A stretch of DNA of 64,000 nt, from NCBI RefSeq assembly GCF_003425685.1, contig NZ_QJKM01000010.1:1-64000 (forward strand). The letters are read 5' to 3'. The first letter of the stretch is position 1, and each line of letters opens with the position of its first letter. The stretch comes from Rhizobium terrae. Lineage in GTDB: Bacteria; Pseudomonadota; Alphaproteobacteria; Rhizobiales; Rhizobiaceae. A program made the translations under genes and the position numbers. Under the pieces are notes generated by a model. The model was not told where the DNA came from. It saw nothing but the letters and a program-made list of their open reading frames with translations, and made no database searches. Positions 1 to 14,300 of this stretch are shown here, in pieces.

Positions 1-2370
1 AGAGTGGTGGAGCTGCCGGTGGTCAGGGTCGTGACGCGGATGTCGCTGCCTGCATCGAGGCTGGCGGACGTGCCGGCCCGGAGGTCGGCGGCACTGATCG
101 TCGTGCCCGCCGTCAGGTCGATAAACGCGCCGGCATTAACGCTGGTGACGGTGATGCCCACCCCGGACGTGCTGGTGACGGAGCCGCCGGCAGCCAGGGT
201 CGTCACCCCGATCGAACCGCCGGCATCCGCCGTCACCGAACCGTCTGCACCAACATCGTCGGCATTGATGCTGTCATGCGCGTCGAGGATGATATTGCCG
301 CCGGCCGTGAGCGTCCCGAGATCGATCGAACCGCCCGTCGAGGTGAGCTTGGTGTCGCCCGTCCCCGTCATCGTCGTCGTCGCCATGTCGATCAGGCCAC
401 CCGAGCTGACCGTCATCGAGGTGCCGGCACCCGTCGTGCCGAACACCGTCGTCGTGCCTGCACTGCTGGTCAGCACCGTGCCGATGTCCAGCGTCGCGAT
501 ATCGATCGCTCCGTCGGCAACCAGAGTGGCGGAGTTGCCAGTGGTCAGAGTGGCGATGTCGATCGCATCGCCGGCGGCAAGCATCGCGGAGCTGCCGGTG
601 GTCAAGGTAGTGACGAGGATGTCGCTGCCTGCATCGAGGTCGGCGGACGTGCCTGCGTCGAGAGAGGTGATGGCGATGCCCGCCCCGGACGTGCTGGTGA
701 CGGAGCTGCCAGCAGTCAGCGTCGCGATAGCAATCGCTCCATCGGCAAACAGAGTGGCGGAGCCGCCGGTGATCAGCGTAGTGACGCGGGTGTCGCTGCC
801 TGTATCGAGGCTGGCGGACGTGCCGGCCCGGAGGTCGGCGGCACTGATCGTCGTGCCCGCCGTCAGGTCGATGAACGCGCCGGCATTAACGCTGGTGACG
901 GCGATATCGGCTCCAGCCGTGCCGGTGACGGAGCCGCCGGCAGCCAGGGTCGTCACGCCGATCGAACCGCCGGCATCCGCCGTCACCGAACCGTCTGCAC
1001 CAACATCGTCGGCATTGATGCTGTCATGCGCGTCGAGGATGATATTGCCGCCGGCCGTGAGCGTCCCGAGATCGATCGAACCGCCCGTCGAGGTGAGCCT
1101 GGTGTCGCCCGCCCCCGCCATCGTCGTCGCCGCCATGTCGATCAGGCCACCCGAGCTGACCGTCATCGAGGTGCCGGCACCCGTCGTGCCGAACCTCGTC
1201 GTCGTGCCTGCACTGCTGGTCAGCACCGTGCCGATGTCGAGCGTCGCGATATCGATCGCTCCGTCGGCAAACAGAGTAGCGAAGTCCCCGGTGGTCAAGG
1301 TCGTAATGTCGACCGCACCGTCTGAGGCAAGCATCGCGGAGCTGCCGGTGGTCAAGGTAGTGACGAGGATGTCGCTGCCTGCATCGAGGTCGGCGGACGT
1401 GCCCGCATCGAGAGAGGTGACGGTGATGTCGGCTCCAGCCGTGCCGGTGACGGAGCCGCCGGCAGCCAGGGTCGTCACCCCGATCGAACCGCCGGCATCC
1501 GCCGTCACCGAACCGTCTGCACCAATATCGTCGGCATCGATGCCGTCATGCGCGTCGAGGATGGCATTGCCGCCGGCTGCAAACGTTCCGAGGTCGATCG
1601 AGCCGCCCGTCGAGGTCAGCCGCGTGTCGCCCGTCCCCGCCATCGTCGTCGTCGCCATGTCGATCAGGCCACCCGAAGTGACCGTCATCGACGTGCCGGC
1701 GCCCGTCGTACCGAACACCGTCGTCGTGCCTGCATTGCTGGTCAGCACCGTGCCGATGTCGAGCGTCCCGATATCGATCGCGCCATCGGCAGACAGAGTA
1801 GCGAAGCCCCCGGTGGTCAAGGTCGTAATGTCGACCGCACCGTCTGCGGCAAGCATCACGGAACCGCCGGTGGTCAAGGTAGTGACGAGGATGTCGCGGC
1901 CCGCATCGAGGTCGGCGGACGTGCCCGCATCGAGAGAGGTGACCGTAATGTCCGTTCCAGCCGTGCTGGTGACGGAGCTGCCAGCAGTCAGCGTCGCGAT
2001 AGCAATCGCTCCATCGGCAAACAGAGTGGCGGAGCCGCCGGTGGTCAAGGTGGTGACGAGGATGCCCCTGCCCGCATCGAGATCGACCGAGGTGCCGGCC
2101 AGCATGTCGGCGGCACTGATCGTCGTGCCCGCCGTCAGGTCGATAAACGCGCCGGCATTAACGCTGGTGACGGTGATGCCCGTTCCGGACGTGCCGGTAA
2201 CGGAGCCGCCGGCAGCCAGGGTCGTCACGCCGATCGAACCGCCGGCATCTGCCGTCACCGAACCATCGGCACCAATATCGTCCGCATCGATGTCGTCATG
2301 CGCGTCGAGGATGGCATTGCCGCCGGCTGCGAGCGTCCCGAGATCGATCGAGCCGCCCGTCGAGGTGAGT
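1..2370 (-). repeat. Long tandem repeat array in the adhesin C-terminal region
   Basis: The same block recurs with landmarks (CGTCGAGGAT or CGTCGAGGAT-like) at 281, 1031, 1553 and 2303. The spacings are 750, 522 and 750 bases, all multiples of three, so the copies are 250, 174 and 250 residues. The short copy lacks the segment around 'GGCATTAACGCTGGTGACG'. Each copy is itself built of rungs of about 17-20 residues such as AGTSADLDAGSDILVTTL and GAIDIATLDIGTVLTS. Copies are nearly identical at base level, which suggests recent duplication or gene conversion. The array continues past the left edge. Confidence 0.9.
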
Positions 2371-5300
2371 GTCGCGTTCGTACCGGAGACCACCGAGGCG
2401 AGGTCAAGCAGGCCGGCGGCGGTGACGTTCACGGCGCCGATGGCGGAGGCAAGCGTCGTCGATTTCAGCGTGCCTTCGGTGCGCAGGACAAGGTTGCCGG
2501 TGCTGACCGTCGCATTCAGCCAGCCCGTCGAGACGTCGAGATCGATGCCGGCACCGGCCGACAGGTTCACGCCGGCGGCGGCCGCGGCCAGAAGGTCGGC
2601 GACATCGTCGCCATTGCCGAGGATCGATCCCGTCGCACCGGTGGTCACCCTTATGACCGGCACGGTGGCATTGCCCGTCGCAGTCGAGCGGATCTGGCCG
2701 ATCACGGCATTGCCGGTGGTCAGGACGTCGACCGTGCCTCCCGCAAGGATACGCGAGCCGGCGCCCATGCCGAGGGAACCCGCCGTGACGTTGATGTCGC
2801 CATTGGCGGCCTTCGCCTCCACGGCCTCGTCGTCGTCCTCGTCCGCGAAGGAAAGCGCGCCGCTCGCGACCAGCGTCATGTCGTCGCCGGCGGTCACGGA
2901 ACGTTTGAGTGTCAATGCACCGCCGGTGGAATTCAGCACCAGGTCGCCACCGGCGCCCAGCGTGCCGAAACCGCCCGCCTTGCCGACCGTCAGGCCGGTG
3001 GTCGGCGACAGGATGGTGATGTCGCCGGCGGCGTAACCCGTCACAGCGCCGGTGATCGCCACCTGCAGCGGCTGGAACGTGCCGTTGCGGAAGCTGATCG
3101 AACCGCCGGCGCGAAGATCCAGCGTCGAACCGAGGATGTGCGGCACGGTGCGGTCGGTGAACTGCGCCTGGGCATAAATGCTGCCGCTCGCGGCGAGCTG
3201 GACATTGGCCTGGTCGCCGCTGCCGCCGGCGATATTGCCGAGGATGAGATCGCCCGTCGTCTGGCGGATATAGATGCCCTGGGCCGCCTGTGCGAGGTTC
3301 AGCGTGCCGGTATCGCTGCCGGTGAGCGCGATCAGCAGGGCATTGCTGTTTTGTGCCGGATCGCTGCCCGCGGCACCCGGCCTGCCGATGCTGCCCGTCT
3401 CGGAGATGATCGTCAGATTGGCGATCTCGCCGGAGATGGCGACCTGGCCGGCAACGCCGCCGACGACATTGCCGACCGCTTCCAGCCGCACCGTGCCGCC
3501 CGGCGCGGTCGTCACGCCCTGCGCATAGGAGGCTGCCAGGGCGCCGCCCGGGAACATGCCCTGCGGAACGCCGCCGAGCTTCAGCTCGGAGGCGCTGGCC
3601 AGATAGATCTCGGACTTCGCTTTGGCGGCAACTGTGCCGAGCGCGCTTGCGACGAAAAGGTCCCGCTGGGTGAGCGTGACCGTATATTCGACTGCGCCCC
3701 CTGCCAGCGCCCGTTGATCGACCTTCAATTCGCCGGGACCGGCAGCGGCGATCGCCGCGCGGTCGACCTCGGACAGGGCGCCGAGATTGTCGCTGCGGAA
3801 TACGATGGTGCGCGGCGGCGCCAGGCTGCCGATCGAGCCGTTCGGCGTATAAAGCATGATCTGGCGTGCATCGACGTTTTCCGGCAGCCGCCCGATCGTC
3901 GGCATCGGCGTGTTGGAAGCCGGGTTTGCGGCAGCGTCGATCGTGTAGGTCAGCTGGTCGCGGGTCCAGCTCGCGCCGGATGTCAGGCTTGCGTAAAGTT
4001 CCGTATTTTCCGCAAGCTGGTAGCTGAAGCCCTGGGTATAGCCTCCCAGCGCCGTCGTCAGCGCCGAGGTGGTCGGCAGAACCCTGAAATTCTCAAGCTG
4101 ATCGTCCGGCAGTTCGAGCCTGTAGCCGCCGGCAGTGATACCGAGCAGCGGCCGGATCGCCGCGTAGCGACGCACGACCTCGGTCCGCACTTCGGCATCG
4201 GTGATCGTGTTGGCGGGGACACCGCGGATGGCGGCGAGCTCGGCCTTGATCGTCGCGCTGCCCTGCGCGCTGATCGAATAGTTTTCGCCATCGGCGCCGA
4301 CATATCCGAGCGCACGCAGGTTCCAGTAGGCTTCGTAGGTATCGTTGATGGTCTCGTCGAGGCCGAGCAGCGAGCGCGCGATAGCGAAGCGGCGCCGGGC
4401 CTCCTCTTCCACCAGCTCGTCGCCGATATCTTCCGGCTCCTCGCCGCTCGCAGCGGCGATCTGGGCCTTCAGCGCGGTGCGCCCCGCATCGGTCAATGCA
4501 TAGGTCGCGCCGTCGGCGAAGGCCACCGTGCGGAGCTGCCAGTAGTCCTCATAGGCGCGGTTGATCATCGCCTCGTAGCCGTGCACCGCGGCACTGCCCG
4601 CAAAGACGTCGGTATTCGCGTTGCCGTCCGCGCCGACGGTACCGTCCTGCGTCGCTTCGCGCAACAGGTCGAGCGAGCCCCAGACATTCTCGAGGCGTTG
4701 GCTTTCCGCAGCCGAAATACCGGTGCGGCTGGCGCCGGCGACGATGTTCGCAGCACGCCCGTCGGAAGCGGCGGCAGCCAGGAAGACCGCGCCGTTGGAG
4801 ATGACCTTGCCGACGCGCAGATCGCCGCGAGACTGCACGATATAGGCACCGGTGGACGATGTGCTGTCCAGCACGCCGCCATCGACGCTGCCGTTCGAGA
4901 GGGCTATGCCGCTCGCCTGGATGACGATCGGATTGATGTTGGTGAGCGTCTGCTGGCCGTCGACCAGCGTCGTGCGGGCGCCGATCGCGCCGCTGGCGCT
5001 GTTGAGCGCCACGGATTTGCCGACGACGATGGGGGTCACGATATCATAAGGCACGCTCGAGTAGATGTCGCCCGTTGCCGATAGCGTGACATTGCCGGCG
5101 GTGAGCGCTTGGCCGTTCCTGCCATTCACCTTCACTGCAGCGACGTTCACGTCGCCGCGCGCGCTGATGTTGATGTCGCTGTTGACCGAGTTCGCGGTCA
5201 GCGTGCCGCCATAGACCTGGATCGCAAGCGCCTGGTCGGCGGTGCCGATGCCGCCTTCGCCGTAAAGCGTTATCGAGCGTCCGCTGACGCTGCCTTCGCG

Positions 5301-8300
5301 GCTGGCCGTGATGGCGGAGCTTGTGCCGGTGGTGCGGATGTTGGTCGAGCCGTTGTAGTTGGTGATCGCGTCGTTGATCTTCACGCTCGCGTTCGAATCG
5401 ATCGAAACGACACCGGTCGAACCGCCGATGAACTGGATGTTGATCGGGTTCGATGCCCTGACCGTGTTGGTCAGCCAGATCGTCGCCCTGTTATAGACAT
5501 GCTGTTCCCAGTTGCCTTCGAAGTCCGTGCCGTAGGCGCTGTCCACCCAGGTGTTGATGGTCTGGTAGCTTGCCTCGCCTGTCACGACCTCCCGGAAATT
5601 GCTGTCCTGGGTACCGGAGATCACCGAGCGGGAAACCAGCTGATAGGGGTCGCCGCCACGCTCCCAGACCCAGTCGGAGATGATGTCGGCATTGACGGAA
5701 TCCGCACGGACCGCGGTTGCCGATTCCACCCATTGATAGAGCAGGTTCTGCTGCGGGTCGTAGGTCGTCGTCGTGCCGTTGACCGTCCACCTGTTGTTCG
5801 CACTGCGGTAGTCGGTGTTGTTGGAGCCGTTGGTCTGCTGGTAGACGGTCAGCGGCGTGGTCGGATTGCTGACGTCATAGACGTACCACGTGCGGATCGG
5901 CGCGCCGTTCGCCCGCTTGAACTGGTCGACGATCTCCACCGTGCTCGTGGTGCTGACGCCGGTATTGATCGTGTTGGTGACCAGCCCCGTGCCGGTGGTG
6001 TTGACGATGTTGACGGTCGCATATCCGCCGTTGACCCGGATCAAGCCCTGGTTTTCCCCGGCCCGGGTCGATGTCGAGATGATGCCGCCGTTCAAATAAA
6101 CGCGGCCGCCGGCACCCTGCACGACGTTCTGAAGCTCGATACGGTCGTTACTCACGTCGTAATAGGCCCGGATCGTGCTGTCGCCGCCGTAGCTGGAGAC
6201 CGGCAGCTCGATGAAACGACCGGCATTGGCCGCGCGCGCGGCCGGATTGTCCCTGTAGGAGGCAATCACGCTCTTTGCAGCATCGCCGAGATTGACGGAA
6301 TAGGAGTTGGAAAAACCGCTCTGGATCGTCCCGTTGACGTTGATGATGCCGGCGGTGATGATGATCGAGCCGCCGATGATCTGCGGAACCGACGACGGCG
6401 GCGCGCTTGCATTGTCCGCCCGGTAGAGCAGGCCTTGCCGCTGAATGACGTCGAACCTCGCCCAGCCGAACGGACCCGAACTGTCGTCTCCGGAATAGGC
6501 TTCGCCGCGATACCAGCCCTCGTCCCAATACGACCGCTCGCCGGTCTGCGTGGGTTGCACGGCGATGTCATCGCGATACATCTTGAACCAGATGTCCGAT
6601 ACGAGCGCGGAAGGCGTGCTCGGCCCGCCTGGAATGGTGCCGAAATACTGACGGACGATCGTGCGGGCGGTGAACTGCGCGTTGTTCGCCGCCTGGCCGT
6701 TCAGCAGCGTGTTGGCCTGCGGCTCCAGATAGGTGGCCACGGCAGCCACCGCATCGGCCACGTTCGTCGGACGATACTGGTTGTTGGGCCCGCGCCACTG
6801 GGCCATGACGTCGTTGTTGGTCTCGTAGATCGTCCCCGCACCCCAGTTCACGGACAGGTTGCCGCGCGGAACCTGCATGTCGATCGTGGCGGCCTCGAAC
6901 GAGTTGCCGAGAATGGTCACGTTGCCGACGGCGTTGCGCACCGTCACGACGCCGTTGAAGTTCGAAACGCCGCCAAGGAAATAGATGTCCGGCGTCACCG
7001 TCGGAATGATCGGGTTGCCCAGGTGATCCCTGTCGTCCCAGATGCTGCGGATGCTGATTTCGGGTTTTGCGGGATTCGTGTCGGTGGACACGATAATGCC
7101 GGCCGCGCTGCTGGCTCCGCCCGTAAAGTCGACGCGGCCGCCCTCATTGGTCGTCAACAGCAGCTTGTTCAGCAGCACATAGTTGAGGCTGCTGTTGACG
7201 ACATCGATGCGGGGCGCACCCTTCGCGGTGATTCTTGCCGAACCGGACAAGGTATCGGCATTGATCGTCACGCTGCCCGCCGACGCCCACATCGAGCCGA
7301 TGGCGACGCTGCCGACCTGCCTGTCTGGTATGCCGCCGGCATAGATCTGGTTGACGAAGGCTTCCGTCTGACGCCGGTTGTCATCGCTGACGGTGACGCC
7401 ATACAACATGTCGTTACGGGTCTGGAGCCGCCACCGGACCGTGCCCTCGTCGAGGCCGGTCAACCGCATGATGTTCGACACGATATCGGCATAAGGATTG
7501 TAGGTGTTGGCGATGTCGTAGTTCAACCTGCGTTGGTTGTACGTGAAATAGGTTGTCGCCACATCTGCCGCGGCCACTTCCGTGAACTGGAAGTCGAAGT
7601 CCTGGTCCGCCAGCGTCACCCTGCCGTCGCGGTCGATGGTGATCTGCTGCTTGTTGTTGATGCCGGCATAGACCGTACCGTTCAGCGTCACCGCGGAGCT
7701 AACGGTCCGCATGCTGTTGTCGTCCGATTTCGTCGTATTGAACAATGCCAGATAGGGGTTGTGGTTGGTGCCGCGACCCTCCGCCGACACCGTGCCGTAA
7801 TAGGCACCCACTCGGATGTCCTGTCCGGCCAGGAGCTTTCCGCCGGTTCCCATCGTCAAGCTGACCAGATTTCTCGCTTCCGCATTGCCGCGATAGGACG
7901 CGGATATGGGAATCAGCGCATAATTGTAGACTTCGGTCGTCGCCCTTGCCGAGATGAGGCTCGCATAGAAGCCATTGCCGCTCTGGCCCGCCGTTACGGT
8001 CAGATCGCCATAGGCCTCGAGCGTAACATTGTTTTCCAGCTTGACGTTCTGCTCGACATTGATGACGGAATTGGACGAAGCCCCTGCCCCGGTCACTATG
8101 CCGTACAGAGACGCATTGGCGTTGTTGTTCGACATGTTGACCGAGGCCGTGCCGACCTGCAGCCCGCCGACGCTGAACAGATGCGCATTCGCGCCGATGT
8201 TCACCTCGTTCTTGATCGTGGCGAGAAGCTTGGACTCGCCGCCGCCGCCGGAATAATAGCCGCCGGAATCGACCCTGATGGTATCGCCCGCAATGAGCTG

Positions 8301-11300
8301 GTTGAAGGCTTCTATATCGATCTTGCCGGTCGCGGTCGTCGGATCGCCGTTCAGGCTGATGACGGTGGACTCGCCGATATTCACCGTCGTCGTGTTGTTG
8401 ACCTTCGTATCGCTCAGCGATGCGGCGCCGGAGACCACGCCGCCCGACGCGGTGCGGGCGCCGCCGCCATCCTGGCCGGTCATCGACGTGGCGGTGATGA
8501 ACACGCTGTCGCGCGAATGGATGATCATGTCGGCAGCGATGTTCGCGGTTACGGTGGAATTGACCACGTTTCGCGAATCCGCCCCACTGGCGCCGAAGGC
8601 AGACGCCTGGAAGGAGTCGGCATTACCGCGGAAGACCGAATCGTGCCGCGCTTCGACCGCCATGCCGCCGACGTAAAGCGTATATCCGGCGGCGGACTTG
8701 ATTTCCGCAACGGTCGTGCTGGTGTCGCTGGTGCGGGCGATCGCCGCAGAGCCGGCGACCACGCCGCCGGAACCGGCAGTGCTGTCCGCACGGTTTTCGC
8801 TCGTGCCGGACGCATTGACGGTCAATGCGCCGGTACGGTTGGAGAGCGTGATCGCGCCGTCGCCGAGCCATGCCTTGCTCCAGCCGCTCGATGACGATTC
8901 GGAACGGGTGGCGCCGGCGCCGACGAAGCCGACCGCAATACCGGTCGAAATGGATTTCTGACGGCTGTTGTTGACGGCCGCGATCGAGACGTCGCCGTTC
9001 GGCATCCTCAGCCCGGTGCCGGTATAGGCCTCGACCTTGCTGGAGCTCATGGAATTGGCGATCGTGGCATTGGCGCCGACCAGACCGCCGCCGGTGCCGG
9101 CGACTGCGCGCGACCAGGCGGTATCGCCCGAGCTCGGCGCGACCGCCGAGGCCACGATGTTGAGGCCGCCACCGGCGACGGTGACGCCATTGCCGGCAAA
9201 GGCCTTGACGACGGCGCTCGAAAGGGATTCGGCCATCGAGACGCCAAGCGCCACGCCATGGCTTACGGTCACGCCGATCGCCTCCGATGTCAGCTTCGGA
9301 ACGGCCGTCGCCATCACCTCGACCGAGACGGCCGAGACGGAGGCACCGTTGCCTATGCTGGCGGTTACCTGTTCGGTGCCGACGGACCTCGCAATGGCGC
9401 CACCGAGCGCAACGCCCATGCCGCCCGCGCCGGCGACCGCCTTCGAATAAAGCGCGCCGCCCGTGCCGGCATTGAGCGAGACCTCGCCCCAGTTGGTGGC
9501 AACGCCGCCTGCCACCAGCGTGGTTTCGACCTTGCTCGACTTGCGTGAATCGGCGATCGAAGCGCCGATGGCGATCCCGCCCGCGGCCGTCGCGCCGATA
9601 GCCTCGGATTCCTGCGTGGTCGTGTCCATCGCGTTGGCGAATACGGTCGTCGTGCTGCCGCGTCCGGTCAGCGTACCGCCAAGCGTCGCCGTGACATTGT
9701 TGTTCGCCTTCGATACCGCAGCCGCCGCGCCGACAGCGGCTGCCATGCCGCCCGCGCCGGCATAGGCTTCGCTGCGCGCTGCCGGGCCATCGCCGGAATT
9801 CCGGGCCGTCGCGTTGGCGACGATGGCGTTGGCGGTCACGTTGCCGGCCACATAGGCTGCGACCGTGGCATTGCTTTCCGTATAGCTCAGGGCCGCGCCG
9901 CCGGCATTGGCAAACACGCCGACGCCGATGCCGGTCGACATGTTGGTCGCCGAAACGCTGCTGATCGCATCGATCGCCACGCTTCCGACAGCCACCACAC
10001 CGCCGTCGATGCCGGCATAGACGCCTTCGGACGCATTCGAAGCCGCGTTCGTGACGCTGAAACTGCTGCGCGCGCTGATCTGGCTGCCCACCATGTCGCG
10101 GTATTTCGTATCCGCATTGGCCTGGATCACGCGGGTCAGGGCGTTGTAGCGCGCCGCCCAGTAGTCCTGCACCTGCTGGTCCTTGGCAGGACCGCTCAGA
10201 TCGATCCCGAGGGCTTCGGCAGCCGCCTGCCGGTAGGTCTTGCCGTTGGCGTAAACCGCATCGACGCTGGTGAGCGCGAAGGTCGAGGACGACGTCTTTG
10301 CGCCCGACAGGGTCGTGAACAACGTGGCATCGTCGGTCGAAAGCATGCTCGAAGCCAGCGAGCCGAGATTGGCCGCGTCGATGACGAGACGCCCGCCGTC
10401 AACCGTGCCCTTGGCCAGCAAGGCCGTGTAGTCGGCATCGGCGCTGGCGCGGATAGCGGCGACGAAGCCCTCATAACGCGCTTCGAGATAGGAGCGGATC
10501 TGCGCGTCCGTCGGCGTGCCGGACAGTCCGAGCGCAGTGCGCGCCTCGGCGGCATATTGCGCCAGGACGCCGGCCTTCGGCGTAAAATTGATGCCGCTCG
10601 AATCGTTTGCGGCGACCAGGGCCGCGAATGCCGTCTGCTCGGTGCCGTTCAGCGCCTTCGACGAATAGGAAAGCAGCTGGTCGTCGGCCAGCACGTAGGC
10701 GGCACGATCGCGCGTAAGCGCGGCGAAGTCGTTGATCGCGGCCGTCTGCTGCGCGCTCGAAAGCTGCGGATTGGGCACGTAGGTGCCGTCGTTGCGGAAG
10801 CTGCCGCCCTGCAGCAGTTCGACATAACGCGCCCTCGCCCAGGCCTGCACCTGCGCATCGCTCGGGGACGAGATGCCGGCGGCCACGGCGCGGCTGCGCC
10901 AGGTCGCGATGTCGTCCAAGGCGAGCACGAAATCCTGGCCGCCGGCGCTGACGTCGTTGAGGTTGGCAAGCGTGCCGTCGCCACCCTTGTTGAGCTCGGC
11001 CATCGCGTCGGCCGCCGTGGCGCCGCCGGCGATGACGACGCCGACCGCCGCACCGACGCCGCCACCCAGGCCGCCGCCGATGGTGATCGTCTTGGCATCG
11101 ATGGTCTTGTCGGTGGTGGCGGAGATGTCGAAGACGCCGGGAGCGCTGATATTGCCGCCGGACGAACCCGCCAGCACCTTGCTGGTCAGAACGACGACGT
11201 TCGCAGCCGCGCCGAAGCCGGCGCCGACGATCGCCACCCCGCCGCCGCCGGTCGTCGGCGTGACGTCCACATCCTCATGCGCGGACAGGCTGATGCCGAC

Positions 11301-14300
11301 AGGAACGTCGTTGACGGTCGCGTCGGAAGCAATGTTGATCGTGGCGTCGCGCAGCATCGCCTGCGTGTCGTTGCCGACCACGGTAACGAGCGCCATGCCG
11401 GCGATCGGGGTGCCGACGACACCGCCGGCGAACCCGTAGGCATGCGACGTGAAGACGTTGTGGCTGGCGGAAGAAACCCCGAGATTGCCGTTGAGGTTGA
11501 GCACGGTCGAGACGCCGGCCGCGCCGATGCGCGCGACCGTCGTGTTCTTGCTGACGCCGATGACCGCCGCGCCGGCATAGCCGCCGAAGAGGCCGCCCGC
11601 CCCAGCGCCGGCCGCCGCGAAATAACCGTTGGTGCTGTCGGCAACGACATCCGTCGAACCCGCGCGCAACGTGCCGCCCTCGATCGCCGCCTCCGTGTCG
11701 GCGTTGAAGACGGTGACGATCGCCGAACCGCTGGCGCCGCCGATGAGGCCGGCCGCAAGCCCGATCGAAATATCCGATGCGGACTGGGAGGCGTAAGCCT
11801 GGACCTTCACGTTGCCCGGTTGCGCCGGCATGCTGGTCGAACCGATGGTCGCATTGGAGATCCGCGCATCGGTCGACCGTTTCATCGTGGTGGCGACGCT
11901 CGTCGCCGCACCGGCCATGGCCGAGGCGCTTCCGGCGCCGCCCAATGCGAAATTTCCGGAGAAGCTGTGCGAGCTTGCCGAAACGAGAATGTCCGACGTC
12001 GTGTTGAGGCGCGTTCCGGCCGAGGAGCGGTCGATCGCCGCGACGGTGCTTCCACCGACGACGGTGGTGACCGGAAGGATCGCGGCAGCCGGCCCCGCAC
12101 CCGCGAGGCCGACCGTCACGGCAATCCCGGTCACGGTCTGCGTGGAGCTGGCGAGCACCGCAAGGCCGGAGACGAATCTTGTCTGCTGCGTGAAGTCCGG
12201 CGTGCCGAAGCGCATGTTCTGCACGTCACCCGGCTCAAGTGCTTCGACGAGCGCACCCGCCTGGAGCAGCTGGTCGGCTCCGTTGCCGTTGGCATCGACC
12301 GTGCTGTCGGCGATACGAGCCTCGGTATCGCCGCCGATCTCGTTGACTACGACCGAAAGGCCGACGCCCGCACCGCCCAGTCCGACGGCGACAGCGCCGG
12401 CGACGACCGAGATGCGGCCGGAATTGTGGGCGTCGATGACGACGTTGTTGCCGGCATCGATATCCGACGAGCCGCTCACCAATGCGCGCACGTCGGTGTC
12501 GATCTTGCTTGCGGCGGACGAACCCGCGAGCGCGCTGCTGCTGCCGCCGGCAACGCCCGCGGCGATCGTCAGGATATCGGCCTGAGAAGCGGACACCAGC
12601 GAAACGGAGCCGGACGTATCGATTTCCGCATTGCCGATCAATGCATCGACATCCATGCCGATCGAGTTGACCGCGATGCCGATACCGGCGGCGAGACCGG
12701 AAGACAGCGTCGCGGACGTCGCCGATCCGCGGATTACGACTGCGTCCTGCGCCTTGACCGCCAGACCGCCTGCCTCGATGGCCGTGCGGCGTCCGGACTT
12801 GCCGATCTCGGCGGAGATCGAGCTGTTCACCCGGTTGTCGACGATCGCGGCCTGGCCGGCGAAACCTCCGGTCGCGACACCCACGCCGACGCTGAGCGCC
12901 AGAATGCTCGTCGTATCCGTCGCCACCACGTTGACGCCGCCGCCCGCGTCGATGTCGGCTCCGGCAATCCGCGCGACATGGCGCTGATGCACCGAATTGC
13001 TGACGATGCTGGCGCCGATATTGTTGTCGCCGAACGAGATGTTGCCGGCGATCGCGACGATGGCCGCGCCCGCGGCGACTTCCGTCGCAGCACCGTTCTC
13101 GGCGTTCTGGTATTTGACGACGGCATAGTTGTTGGCGGCGGTATTCTCGCCGCGCGCCGTAGCACTCAGCAGTGCATTGAGGTCGTCGGCATCGGCCGTG
13201 CCGGACTTGACGTTGATATTGCCTGTCGCCTGGATCTCGTGGCCGGCTTCGTCGGTATCGATCGACGCAAGGATCGTGCCGCCGATGTCGTTGACGACGA
13301 TCGCGCCGGAAAGGCCGTTGGTGGCCAGCAGCGATGCCGCGGCAGCACCGGAATAGATGCGGCTGGGGGCCGCGGCAACCACCGACACATCCTGATAATC
13401 CTGCACGGAGCTGTCGGTGATGGAGGCTTCCGCAGCGTAACCGTCGTCGTTGTCGCGGATGGTCGTATACGTGAGGCCGATGCCGGCTCCGGCCTTGCCG
13501 CCGATGCCCATCGAGCCGCCGCCGATGCTGACCTCGGTCTTGCGATAGGCATTGACGGCAAGCGCGCCACCGCCCGGGCCGTCGATGTCGGAACCGGAAA
13601 CCAGACCCTGGACCGTGTCGGCGATCTCGGCGATCGAGACCGAGCCCGCCAGCGTCAGCAGGTCCGAACTGCCGCCGGCGCCGCTCAGGCCGACGGCGGA
13701 TACCGTGTAACCGCCGCCCGTGAGAGCCTGGACGGCGACATTGCGCATGTCGGTGACATCGGAATCCGACAGGGATGCGATCGTCCTGTTGGAGCTTGCA
13801 CCAAGCGCTATGGCGCCCGCCACGCCGGCCGAACCGCTCGATCCCAAACCGCCCAGCGATATCGCGGCCGATCCGCTGACGGAATAGATATTGCTGGTAT
13901 TGATCGCCTCGACGCGCATGACGCCGGGCGAACTGGAATTGCGGCGCACAATATCGACGTTGTCGATCAGGCCCCTGGTATCGAGTTCATTGACGATGAC
14001 CGACGACGAACCGGATATGGTGAGGTTGAATTTGGGCTGCGCGGATGACGTCGTCTGCGAGCCCATCAGCAGTTCGAGCGCCTTGGAAGGCGTTCCCGGA
14101 GGCGGAGCGGGAGCGGGCACCGGATCGGATACGGTCGCCGCGACGCTTGCGGCCACGACCGAACCGTTCGTCACCGCTCTCACCGTCATTTCATCGGTGG
14201 TCACCGAACCTTGCGTGTTTGCGGCAGCTCGCGTCTGCGGGCCTACGTCGTCACCGCCCTCGCCGTAATTGTCGCCGATATAGGCCGCCGTGTCGGTATC

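Noticed and set aside
1..2370. CRISPR array
   Set aside because: The repeats are in frame, 522-750 bases long and protein coding, with no short repeat-spacer pattern.
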